From contig JAGQUY010000218.1 in NCBI GenBank assembly GCA_020438245.1, positions 1-13,241 of the forward strand: DNA of 13,241 nucleotides. Direction: 5' to 3'. The notes beneath the pieces are model-generated. The model saw only the letters and a list, made by a program, of their open reading frames with translations. It was not told where the DNA came from and made no database searches. Both the position numbers and the translations under genes were made by a program. Of the stretch, positions 1 through 7,020 are shown piece after piece (position 1 is the stretch's first letter; each line of letters begins with the position of its first letter). This stretch comes from Bacteroidota bacterium (lineage in GTDB: Bacteria; CLD3; SB21).

Positions 1-87
1 GTGGTCGCCGGCGCAACCCATGATGGGATTCGTCACCATCCCGAAACGATGAAAGCCATACAACGTTGGATAGCGACCGTCAACTGA
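1..87 (+). CDS. C-terminal fragment of a probable alpha/beta hydrolase (5' end outside window)
   Basis: An open frame runs from the first base to a TGA at 85-87 and gives 28 residues. It has no start of its own that would make a plausible gene, so it is read as the end of a gene beginning left of the window. The segment GATHDGIRHHPE followed by an amphipathic stretch (MKAIQRW) resembles the end of alpha/beta-hydrolase proteins, where the catalytic histidine lies in a G-x-x-H motif shortly before the last helix. The family call is an inference from very little sequence. The fragment overlaps the start of the sigma-factor gene by 22 bases, which suggests co-transcription and possibly translational coupling. 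Confidence 0.5.
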   Translation: MVAGATHDGIRHHPETMKAIQRWIATVN

Positions 88-596
88 CTGTGGAGGAGCG
101 CTTTCTTACGTTCATAAAAGCCAATCGCGGCATTTTGTACAAGATAGCCAATTCGTACAGTCGCAATGACGCCGATCGGAATGATCTGGTGCAGGAGATG
201 TTGGCACAACTCTGGTCATCCTTTGATCGATACGATCCGCAATTCAAGTTTTCAACGTGGATGTACCGAGTTACTCTCAATGTGGCCATTTCCACGTATC
301 GCAAGGATGCCAATCGTAGAAAACGGTTCACTGAGTATGATGATCAAACGTTGAACGTGGCCTCCGACCATGAGCCCAATGAACTTGAGCGGCAGGTGTC
401 TTTGCTCAATCTGTTTTTGTCGGAACTGAATGAATTGGACCGGGCATTGATGCTGCTTTATCTTGAGGAGGTCCCCCAAAAAGAGATTGCGGCGATCCTC
501 GGCATCAGTGAGAGTAATGTTTCCACAAAAATCGGACGTACTAAGGAAAAGCTCAGACAACGGTTTTCAAAACTGGAGCAACCCAACGATGGATGA
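66..596 (+). CDS. ECF-type RNA polymerase sigma factor (sigma-70 family)
   Basis: The product is a 176-residue protein with the usual two-domain layout of extracytoplasmic-function sigma factors, which direct core RNA polymerase to alternative promoters. Region 2 spans about residues 15-85 and includes DLVQEMLAQLW and the FSTWMYRV segment typical of region 2.3/2.4. Region 4 spans about 112-168 and holds the helix-turn-helix QKEIAAILGISESNVSTKI. The start is TTG at 66: an in-frame stop at 21-23 limits the upstream side, no ATG lies between, and the next candidate (GTG at 90) has no better ribosome site. The first 22 bases overlap the preceding gene, and the last 8 overlap the following membrane-protein gene. 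The family call is secure. The regulon is unknown. The tight pairing suggests that the membrane protein regulates it, but this is not proven. Confidence 0.9.
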   Translation: MDSDRQLTVEERFLTFIKANRGILYKIANSYSRNDADRNDLVQEMLAQLWSSFDRYDPQFKFSTWMYRVTLNVAISTYRKDANRRKRFTEYDDQTLNVASDHEPNELERQVSLLNLFLSELNELDRALMLLYLEEVPQKEIAAILGISESNVSTKIGRTKEKLRQRFSKLEQPNDG

Positions 597-1230
597 TGAC
601 AAATTAAGGAATCTCTGGAAGTCAGCCAACTCCCCCCGATCAGGTAGCGAGGAAATGCAGAAGTTGACCGAAATTCAACATACTAAGATACGGTCATCCC
701 TTCGCTCTTTTAGGATGAGCAAAGTCGTCTTACTTTCAATTGGTGTGGTTTGGCTTATACTGGTCGCTTTCCTGATCTATAAGGCGTGGATTCTCAATCT
801 GTATTTCTTCGTCGCCTCTGCCGGCATCCATTTCACCATTTCTGCTGCTGCCATTGGAGTATACCTTCACCACCTGTTGCTGATTCGGCAACTTGACCTA
901 TCCACGTCAATCATGGAGGCTCAGGAGAAATTGGCCAAATTGCAGGGTTCGACGATAGAAATAACCAGATGGCTGTTTTTGCAACTGCCGGTATTTACTA
1001 CCTTTCAAATCAATGAAAGCATGTTGGATGGTCATCCCGCGCTCTGGGCGTTACAAGCCTGCGTGACAATCGGGTTCACCTGGCTTGGGGTGTGGCTGTT
1101 TCGCAACATTGATATACGCAATGCCGATAAAAAGTGGTTCCGCCTGATTTTCAGAGGACCCGATTGGGCTCCCCTTATTGAGGCAAAGCGTTTTGTTGAA
1201 GAACTCGAGCGATTCAAATCAGAAGATTGA
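589..1230 (+). CDS. Four-helix membrane protein paired with the sigma factor (function unknown)
   Basis: The ATG at 589 sits inside the end of the sigma-factor gene (overlap 589-596) and gives 213 residues. The frame is open further upstream to 463, but that part only mirrors sigma-factor coding sequence. The first 42 residues are charged and cytoplasmic in character, beginning MDDDKLRNLWKSA. Hydrophobic segments follow at about 45-64, 71-97, 126-141 (weaker) and 153-172, and then a charged tail. Small proteins of this design, opening with an acidic D/E-L-x-x-x-W stretch, often follow ECF sigma genes in Bacteroidota-like genomes. An anti-sigma or signal-sensing role is plausible from position. 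No zinc-binding anti-sigma motif (H-x3-C-x2-C) is visible, so it is not a classical ZAS protein. Function is unassigned. Confidence 0.75.
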   Translation: MDDDKLRNLWKSANSPRSGSEEMQKLTEIQHTKIRSSLRSFRMSKVVLLSIGVVWLILVAFLIYKAWILNLYFFVASAGIHFTISAAAIGVYLHHLLLIRQLDLSTSIMEAQEKLAKLQGSTIEITRWLFLQLPVFTTFQINESMLDGHPALWALQACVTIGFTWLGVWLFRNIDIRNADKKWFRLIFRGPDWAPLIEAKRFVEELERFKSED

Positions 1231-1261
1231 TTTCTGTGGCACTGCGGACATCAAATTGTCC

Positions 1262-2641
1262 TCAGAGCAACGTTCCACTCAATAACAATGCTCCAACACT
1301 GAAATAAATAAGTAAGCCGGTAACATCTACCATCGTCGCAACGAAGGGTGCCGACGAAGTCGCCGGATCAAAGCCCAGTCTTCTCAAAACCAACGGCAGC
1401 ATGGAGCCCGACAGGGTCCCCCAGGTAACCACACCTACCAGTGAAAAAGAAACGGTGAGTGCGATGAGAAACCAATGCTCGCCGTACAGATTCGAAAACG
1501 CAGACCATGCCGCAATACGAATGAATCCGATCAGCCCGAGCAGTACGCCAAGCAGAGCTCCCGAAATCAGTTCCCTGCGCATGACGCGCCACCAGTCCTT
1601 CAGGGTAATCTCACCCAGGGCCATGGCACGAATAATCAACGTGGCAGCCTGTGATCCGGAATTTCCTCCGCTTGAAATGATCAACGGCACAAACAAAGCC
1701 AAAACGACAGCTTTGGCGATTTCATCTTCGAAATACCCCATAGCCGTTGCCGTCAACATTTCTCCAATAAACAAAACGATGAGCCACCCGGCGCGCTTTT
1801 TCACCATATCCAACAAGGGCGTTGCAGAATATGGATATTCCAATGCCTCAAGACCGCCAAACTTGTGGATGTCTTCGGTATCCTGGGCCTCAACGACACC
1901 GAGCACGTCATCAAGGGTAACAATGCCCAGCAAAATACCCTCCGAGTTGACAACCGGAAGAGAGAAGCGGGCGTGTTTTCGGAATACTTCAACGGCCTGT
2001 GACTTGTCTTCAGTAACAGTCAGATGAACGTAGTTCGAATCCATCAGATCGGAGACACGTTTGTCCATTGTTGAAAAAAGAAACTCATGCATCCGTATGT
2101 CATCGATCAGCTTGCCGCGGTCATCCACGACATAAATCATGTTCAGCGATTCTGTTTCTCTTCCAAAATTTCGAATATGCTCAAAAACATCGCCGACCGT
2201 CATGTCAGGCCGAACGGCCACATAATCAGGTGTCATGAGCCGGCCGACGCTGTCCTCCGGGTATCCGAGAAGATTCGTCGCAATTTTTCTTTCGTCCGGA
2301 GACAACAACTCAACGAGCTGTCGAACGGCGCCCCCGGGAAGCTCTTCCAGAAGGGCGGTTCGATCGTCCGGAGCCATTTCGTTCAAGATCCCGGAAACCT
2401 CTTCACGTCCCAACGCCTTGAGCAAATGTTTTTGAGAATCCAAGTCAAGGTACTCGAATGTATCTGCTGCGAGAGGTGCAGGCAGTATACGAAAAACAAT
2501 CGCCTGATCATCCTGCGGAATATCCCCCAGCAATTCTGCGAGTTCACCTGGATACCAGTCTGAAAAGACATCACGTAATGCGTTGAAATCACGTTTGGCT
2601 ATCAGTTCGGAAATTTCGGGTACAAGCGATTTACCCAGCAT
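1262..2641 (-). CDS. mgtE: Magnesium transporter MgtE
   Basis: This 459-residue protein has the full MgtE order: a superhelical N domain (about 20-134), two CBS domains (about 138-190 and 200-256), a connecting plug helix (about 257-280) and a five-helix membrane domain (about 285-455). The family signature PLIISSGGNSGSQ lies at 319-331. The pore segment PFVATMVDVTG has Asp439, in the place of the ion-selecting aspartate of characterised MgtE. MgtE is a dimeric Mg2+ channel of the inner membrane, gated by Mg2+ binding to its cytosolic domains. The ATG at 2639-2641 has a strong ribosome site (AGGAGGA, 2646-2652). It ends tail-to-tail with the sigma-factor operon, 31 bases away. It lies 65 bases downstream of the lipoprotein gene on the same strand, with no obvious functional link to the hydroxyproline genes. 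Confidence 0.96.
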   Translation of the reverse strand: MLGKSLVPEISELIAKRDFNALRDVFSDWYPGELAELLGDIPQDDQAIVFRILPAPLAADTFEYLDLDSQKHLLKALGREEVSGILNEMAPDDRTALLEELPGGAVRQLVELLSPDERKIATNLLGYPEDSVGRLMTPDYVAVRPDMTVGDVFEHIRNFGRETESLNMIYVVDDRGKLIDDIRMHEFLFSTMDKRVSDLMDSNYVHLTVTEDKSQAVEVFRKHARFSLPVVNSEGILLGIVTLDDVLGVVEAQDTEDIHKFGGLEALEYPYSATPLLDMVKKRAGWLIVLFIGEMLTATAMGYFEDEIAKAVVLALFVPLIISSGGNSGSQAATLIIRAMALGEITLKDWWRVMRRELISGALLGVLLGLIGFIRIAAWSAFSNLYGEHWFLIALTVSFSLVGVVTWGTLSGSMLPLVLRRLGFDPATSSAPFVATMVDVTGLLIYFSVGALLLSGTLL

Positions 2642-2645
2642 GAAG

Positions 2646-2652
2646 TCCTCCT
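2646..2652 (-). promoter_or_regulatory. Shine-Dalgarno site of mgtE
   Basis: On the minus strand the bases read AGGAGGA, four bases before the ATG of mgtE, which supports that start codon. Confidence 0.8.
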
Positions 2653-2706
2653 AGTGTTCGCACAATTTAACCAATCAGACTTCCACATGAAAGTATCGGC
2701 TTAATT

Positions 2707-3615
2707 CTAGAATAGACGGGACAACCAGTGTATCATATTCAGCACAAATTGTTTGTTGTCCAGTCCGGGCAGGTTCATACCGAATTTATTGCCACGGTCA
2801 TCCATTTGAGCGCTGAGCATGCCCGCTTCCCCCAGAACGATGACTCTACCCTGTCCATACGGCATGGCAAGTCCCTGATTGCGACCTTTTGCAGGGATGG
2901 AATCCTGAAAACGGGAGTAGTGTTTGCCGTCCTTTGACCAGGAAGAATCCTTGACGGTTTCCATCGCGGCATCGCTCAATCGAAGCAGTACCGATGAAGA
3001 ATCCGGTCCGAGAAGCGACGTCCCGGTGAAGGAAACAACTGTGTTTACCTTTTCATCTTGTCTGCGTCCATTCAGGATGGGATGATCACCCAGGAATTTG
3101 TTTTCCCTGGAAAAGACAAGCTCGTCCATATATTTTTCGCTGCCACGAAAATGAAGAGGATCCATCACATATCCGTTGGTTACAGATACGCCAAATTGGG
3201 CTGCCAAAATCTGTACAGCACCTCCGATCGGATGATGCTCAGCCACCAATAACAGCGAACCTCCGGCTCTGACCCACTTCTCGACGACTGTACACTCCTC
3301 CTCGGTAAAAGCCGGATCGTCCTTTTCAGGAGCACCTTTTGGAGTGACAACGATCAATACGTCACATGTTTTGAGCACATCGGCCCGGAAGGCGTCACGA
3401 TTCACATCAACCAGGTAGCCATCGTTGGTCAATACCTGCACAAACGGGCTGAACGTCCCGTTTGCCTTGTGAAAATTACGGTGACCCTCGTCGTAGAGTA
3501 CCCTGGGATGAATCGAATGATATGCCGGATCGAGAACGGATGAATCAAACGTTGAGTCCGGCTTCTGACCGGTGTTGCAGGATAGAAACACGACGACCAT
3601 CAAGAATTGTCTCAT
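2707..3615 (-). CDS. Putative lipoprotein with DUF4350 / glutamine-amidotransferase-like domain
   Basis: The product has 302 residues. The N-terminus is a short hydrophobic leader ending in FLSC, so Cys13 is a candidate lipidation site. The leader has only one arginine and the lipobox is imperfect, so lipoprotein status is likely rather than certain. The mature part looks like a Rossmann/flavodoxin-like fold: VLYDEGHRNFH near 40-50, a strand DVLIVVTPKG near 85-94, then WVRAGGSLLLVAEHHPIGGA near 114-133. This D-x-x-H-x-N plus A-E-H-H-P pattern is that of DUF4350-type proteins, related to the non-enzymatic class I glutamine amidotransferase fold. No catalytic Cys-His-Glu triad is apparent, so a binding role is more likely than hydrolysis. 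The start is backed by GGGAGG at 3620-3625. It follows the MFS gene by 86 bases and may be read from the same message. Its role in the cluster is unknown. Confidence 0.7.
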   Translation of the reverse strand: MRQFLMVVVFLSCNTGQKPDSTFDSSVLDPAYHSIHPRVLYDEGHRNFHKANGTFSPFVQVLTNDGYLVDVNRDAFRADVLKTCDVLIVVTPKGAPEKDDPAFTEEECTVVEKWVRAGGSLLLVAEHHPIGGAVQILAAQFGVSVTNGYVMDPLHFRGSEKYMDELVFSRENKFLGDHPILNGRRQDEKVNTVVSFTGTSLLGPDSSSVLLRLSDAAMETVKDSSWSKDGKHYSRFQDSIPAKGRNQGLAMPYGQGRVIVLGEAGMLSAQMDDRGNKFGMNLPGLDNKQFVLNMIHWLSRLF

Positions 3616-3619
3616 ACAG

Positions 3620-3625
3620 CCTCCC
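3620..3625 (-). promoter_or_regulatory. Shine-Dalgarno site of the lipoprotein gene
   Basis: GGGAGG on the minus strand lies four bases before the ATG at 3613-3615 and fixes that start, which is needed for the signal-peptide reading. Confidence 0.7.
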
Positions 3626-3701
3626 TTTCATTCGTACCTTGAAGTACTCCATCCTGCTTAGGACGAATAGGATGCCGGTGCGGTTACAGAAAATCATACG
3701 G

Positions 3702-4904
3702 CTACGATTTTTGTTCCCCGCCAATTCTGGAAGCTTCAGGTAAAGATTTAAGGCTTTTCATTGCCCACACTCCAAAGGCAGGACCCGCCGCGAGCACGAA
3801 AAATGCCCATGACCAACCAACCACAGACACCAGAAAGGGTATGAGTCGTATCGAAACTACGGTGAGAATAAACCCAAGACAGGTTTGCAGCGTCAGCATC
3901 GTGCCAACGTATTCCGGCTCGCACAGCTCGGTGATAGCGGCTGAAAATTGTGCCGAATCGGCCACGATAGCAAAACCCCAAAAGAGGCTGAGTACTGTCA
4001 ACAGCGTCGGAGAACCCCCGTACAATAACCCGACGATCAGGCAACAAAATCCGCTGATCAGCATGGATACAATGGTCACGGTTGTTCTTCCATATTGGTC
4101 AGCAAGCCACCCCGCAACGATACTGCCGGCCAGCCCTGTTGCAATAGCACCAAATGCGACAAGCGATGCCCAAGACGCCGAGTCTTTCATAGCGGTCAAC
4201 GCAAAGCTGGAAGCCAGAAACGCTGGAAGCCAGGTCCACATGGCATATAGTTCCCACATATGGCCCAGATACCCAAGATTGGCCAACCGAAGACTGCGAT
4301 TCCTCAATGCGCGAAAAACCACGCCTGGATCAAATTTCGCCCCGGCGGTCTGAAAAGGACCGTCTTTGACGAAGAAGAAGCAGAGCAAACCCGCAAAGAA
4401 GGATGATGCCGAAGCAATGTGCATCAAAATTCGCCAGTCCGGACTACCGGCAAACCTAAGAAAATGAGGTGAAGCGGATCCTACCGCAAGCGCGCCGACC
4501 AGGGTTCCAATGGCTAGACCCCGGTTTTCTTTGAACCAGGAAGCCATGACCTTCATGGCCGGAGGATAGACGCCGGCCAGAAAAACTCCTGTCAGAAACC
4601 TGAAAAACACGGCGATCGCAAGGCCATCGGCCCACCATGCAATGGCTGTATTACAAAACGCACCCGCCCACGCACACACCGCAAATACTCTGCGGGCATT
4701 AAAAATATCGGAAAGGTTGAACCATGCACTTGTGATTGTACCCACGACAAAGCCAATCTGCACCGACATCGTGAGCCAGGCTTGGCCGGATTCGCTCAGC
4801 ATCCACTCGCGCGAAAGAGACGTCGTTACGGCGGTCGCGGAAAACCAGAGTGACATGCCCATAAGAGAGGCCACCGATAGAATAAACAGCATACGCCACT
4901 TCAT
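3702..4904 (-). CDS. MFS transporter, candidate hydroxyproline/proline-type importer
   Basis: The product is 400 residues long and almost entirely hydrophobic, consistent with twelve membrane helices in two halves. The first helix carries MSLWFSATAV, seen in a subgroup of NarK/CynX-like facilitators. The second-half loop has the MFS motif GWLADQYGRT at 265-274. The equivalent first-half motif is degenerate (NLSDIFNARR, 63-72). ASWFKENRGLAIG at 121-133 is a common MFS loop-helix element. The gene starts 9 bases after the stop of the cyclodeaminase-family gene, so it is the fifth gene of the hydroxyproline run. Context suggests uptake of trans-3- and/or trans-4-hydroxyproline, or export of a by-product. 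The substrate cannot be read from the sequence. The family call is secure; the substrate is inference. Confidence 0.85.
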   Translation of the reverse strand: MKWRMLFILSVASLMGMSLWFSATAVTTSLSREWMLSESGQAWLTMSVQIGFVVGTITSAWFNLSDIFNARRVFAVCAWAGAFCNTAIAWWADGLAIAVFFRFLTGVFLAGVYPPAMKVMASWFKENRGLAIGTLVGALAVGSASPHFLRFAGSPDWRILMHIASASSFFAGLLCFFFVKDGPFQTAGAKFDPGVVFRALRNRSLRLANLGYLGHMWELYAMWTWLPAFLASSFALTAMKDSASWASLVAFGAIATGLAGSIVAGWLADQYGRTTVTIVSMLISGFCCLIVGLLYGGSPTLLTVLSLFWGFAIVADSAQFSAAITELCEPEYVGTMLTLQTCLGFILTVVSIRLIPFLVSVVGWSWAFFVLAAGPAFGVWAMKSLKSLPEASRIGGEQKS

Positions 4905-4913
4905 ACCGTATTC

Positions 4914-5885
4914 CTACACATCGATGGTCTGAACTTCACCCTTCCTCTTCAAAATAACGGCTGCCGCGGCCAAATCCTGGACGGCATTGCCGACGGATTT
5001 GAATACAGTCACCTCATCGTCGCTGTGCCGTCCCTCTATCTTTCCCAATACCAAATCTCCTATTTCTCCCGATATCACAGCCGTCGAGAGTGCTCCCTCA
5101 GATATCGGAATCGCCAGATCTCCCGCTTCTGCCAAGACTGCCTCCCGCTGATCTACAAAAACAAGCGCGCGGTTCAGCGTTTCAACCGGAATTTCCCGCA
5201 TAGTTTTTTTGTACGAGCCGATGCCGTTGATATGTGCACCGCTTTTCACAAGCGTATCTTCAAAGACCGGTTCGTTTGAAGTGGTAGCCGTGCAAATGAT
5301 ATCGCACTTGTGGAGATCCCGCGGATCGGCAGACACCACACAATCAACCAGATGCTTTGAATGCATCCGTGCGGCAAAGGTTGCCGCCTTTTCTTTGTTG
5401 CGACCGAATACATAGATTTTTCGAATGGTTCGAACGGCCATGATACCTTCTACCTGAGATCCTGCCTGACCTCCCGTTCCGAACAGCCCGAGGGTTGTTG
5501 CATCTCTTCGCGCAAGCAAGTCGGTGGCCAAACCAGAAGCGGCTCCGGTCCGAATGGCAGTTAATGCTTCGGCATTCATCAACGCAATGGGTTGGCCGTT
5601 CTCAGCGCTGAAGATCATCATCAGACCGTGCAAGGTGGGAAGACCAGTCGAAGAATTCCGGGGAAAAATAGAAACCGATTTGATCCCAGCCAACCCTGTT
5701 TCCGGCAAGCAGACCGGCATGAATAACGATCGCGAAATTCCGTCAGGCATATCAACGGTAGTACGCAGCGGTACTTGAGCGGATCTATTTGATAATGCCG
5801 AAAACGCCTCCCGCATGGCATCGACAGCTTCCCCGATAGGTAGGAGGCGGCGGATATCGTTTGCCGTAAAGACTTTCAACATCAT
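4914..5885 (-). CDS. Ornithine cyclodeaminase/mu-crystallin family; probable delta1-pyrroline-2-carboxylate reductase
   Basis: This 323-residue protein has the family's substrate-side residues (Arg52, GIKSVSIFP with Lys69, IRTGA with Arg112) and a Rossmann nucleotide site GTGGQAG at 136-142. The SYKKTMREIP segment near 228-237 is also typical. Members of this family include ornithine cyclodeaminase, alanine dehydrogenase and delta1-pyrroline-2-carboxylate reductase (LhpI type). The last reduces the product of trans-3-hydroxyproline dehydratase to L-proline with NAD(P)H. The gene begins only 2 bases after the stop of the dehydratase gene (5888-6946), which favours the reductase role over ornithine deamination. 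There are two adjacent ATGs, and the first (5883-5885) is used here. No strong ribosome site is visible, which fits translational coupling. Family is certain; substrate is inferred from context. Confidence 0.88.
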   Translation of the reverse strand: MMLKVFTANDIRRLLPIGEAVDAMREAFSALSNRSAQVPLRTTVDMPDGISRSLFMPVCLPETGLAGIKSVSIFPRNSSTGLPTLHGLMMIFSAENGQPIALMNAEALTAIRTGAASGLATDLLARRDATTLGLFGTGGQAGSQVEGIMAVRTIRKIYVFGRNKEKAATFAARMHSKHLVDCVVSADPRDLHKCDIICTATTSNEPVFEDTLVKSGAHINGIGSYKKTMREIPVETLNRALVFVDQREAVLAEAGDLAIPISEGALSTAVISGEIGDLVLGKIEGRHSDDEVTVFKSVGNAVQDLAAAAVILKRKGEVQTIDV

Positions 5886-5887
5886 GG

Positions 5888-6946
5888 CTATCTGAAGAGG
5901 AAGCCGTCTTTGAGTGGATCCGCGGGATCGATCAAGAATTCATGCTTGCCTGAAAAGTTGGCCGTGCCTTCCACCTCAGGAATAACCGCATTGTGCGGAC
6001 CGAAACGAACAGCTTCTTTGACCCGGCATGCGAATCGGCTGCCCACGATACTCTCGATAACCATCGTCTCACCGATCTTGATCTCTCCTCTGGCATAGTG
6101 AAGTGCCATACGAGCGCTCACCCCCGTCCCGGTTGGACTGCGGTCCACCTCGCCTTCAGCAAATATACAAACATTGCGGCTGTGCGCTCCCTTCGTAAGT
6201 CCCGTTCCCGTGAAAATGGTGCCGTATAAGAAATTCAGATCTTCCTCAAAGGGATGAACGATCTTCGTTGATTTCATCACGGCGAGCTTGATAGCCATGC
6301 CTTTTTCGATGAGCATGCGATAGTCATCGCCTATCATACGGACGCCTACATCGACGGCGCGGACAAAAGCATAGTAAGCACCTCCAAAAGCGAGATCGTA
6401 CCGGATCGGTCCAATGCCGGGAATATCAATCTGTTGATCCAGGGCTGCAACATACGAGGGAACGTTTAGAAACCGAACGGATGAAACAACGCCATTCTTC
6501 CATCTTGCATACGCGGTTACAAGTCCGGCCGGAGAATCAATTCGAATACGGGTTTCCGGCAGTTTTTTCCGTACAAGGCCGGTTTCAGCGGCGAACTTGG
6601 CCACGGCGATAATACCGTGACCACACATCGTGCTATACCCTTCATTGTGCATGAAAATAACGCCGAAATCGGCTGTTGGCGTCACCGGGGGCGTCACGAC
6701 GCACCCGTACATATCGGCATGACCCCTCGGCTCCCACATAAGGGCACGACGCAGGTGATCCATGTTTTTTTTCATGTAGCGTCGTTTGGCCAGAATCGTT
6801 CTCCCTTTGAGAGGAGGCAGTCCACCCGTAACGATTCGGAGCGGTTCGCCTCCGGTGTGTGCATCGATGGCGGTGACTTTCAGCCATTTCTTTGGCGGGC
6901 TCCATTCTTGACATCGTAGTAGTTTTTTCGAAAAGGATGGATTCAT
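5888..6946 (-). CDS. trans-3-hydroxy-L-proline dehydratase (proline racemase family, Cys/Thr type)
   Basis: The product is a 352-residue proline-racemase-family protein with TAIDAHTGGEPLRIV near 25-39 and the first catalytic motif MCGHG (Cys108). In the second motif, DRSPTGTG, threonine (Thr272) stands where racemases and epimerases have cysteine. In characterised members the Cys/Thr pair marks trans-3-hydroxy-L-proline dehydratase (human L3HYPDH, bacterial LhpH), which eliminates water to give delta1-pyrroline-2-carboxylate. The reductase for that product follows 2 bases downstream. The ATG at 6944-6946 has GGGGAG four bases upstream (6951-6956). About 20 residues before the conserved core are longer than is usual for the family, and no alternative in-frame ATG, GTG or TTG lies closer to the core. 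Cytoplasmic. A second family member with the Cys/Cys pair lies at 8375-9376, so the two are not redundant copies. Confidence 0.92.
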   Translation of the reverse strand: MNPSFSKKLLRCQEWSPPKKWLKVTAIDAHTGGEPLRIVTGGLPPLKGRTILAKRRYMKKNMDHLRRALMWEPRGHADMYGCVVTPPVTPTADFGVIFMHNEGYSTMCGHGIIAVAKFAAETGLVRKKLPETRIRIDSPAGLVTAYARWKNGVVSSVRFLNVPSYVAALDQQIDIPGIGPIRYDLAFGGAYYAFVRAVDVGVRMIGDDYRMLIEKGMAIKLAVMKSTKIVHPFEEDLNFLYGTIFTGTGLTKGAHSRNVCIFAEGEVDRSPTGTGVSARMALHYARGEIKIGETMVIESIVGSRFACRVKEAVRFGPHNAVIPEVEGTANFSGKHEFLIDPADPLKDGFLFR

Positions 6947-7020
6947 CGAACTCCCCGAAATTGGGTTTGTTTTCGCGGTAACTTAGACCACAGAACGGTT
7001 TGTCTGTTTTCCGGATTGGA

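Noticed and set aside
463..588. Upstream extension of the sigma-partner membrane protein
   Set aside because: These codons only mirror region 4 of the sigma factor in another frame; ATG 589 gives the natural acidic N-terminus.
1246..1261. Hairpin GGACA-6-TGTCC between the convergent sigma operon and mgtE, as a terminator
   Set aside because: The stem has only five pairs and no T run follows on either strand; it is too weak to call.
1401..2027. Long plus-strand frame opposite mgtE
   Set aside because: It is antisense to a well-conserved gene, and its composition and sequence resemble no protein family.
2642..2706. Magnesium riboswitch (M-box) ahead of mgtE
   Set aside because: The gap is only 65 bases, far shorter than an M-box, and no conserved elements were seen.
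6947..7020. ACAGA...TCTGT hairpin in the 74-base gap between dehydrogenase and dehydratase genes, as a terminator
   Set aside because: The stem is five pairs with an eight-base loop and no T run; the genes are more likely co-transcribed.
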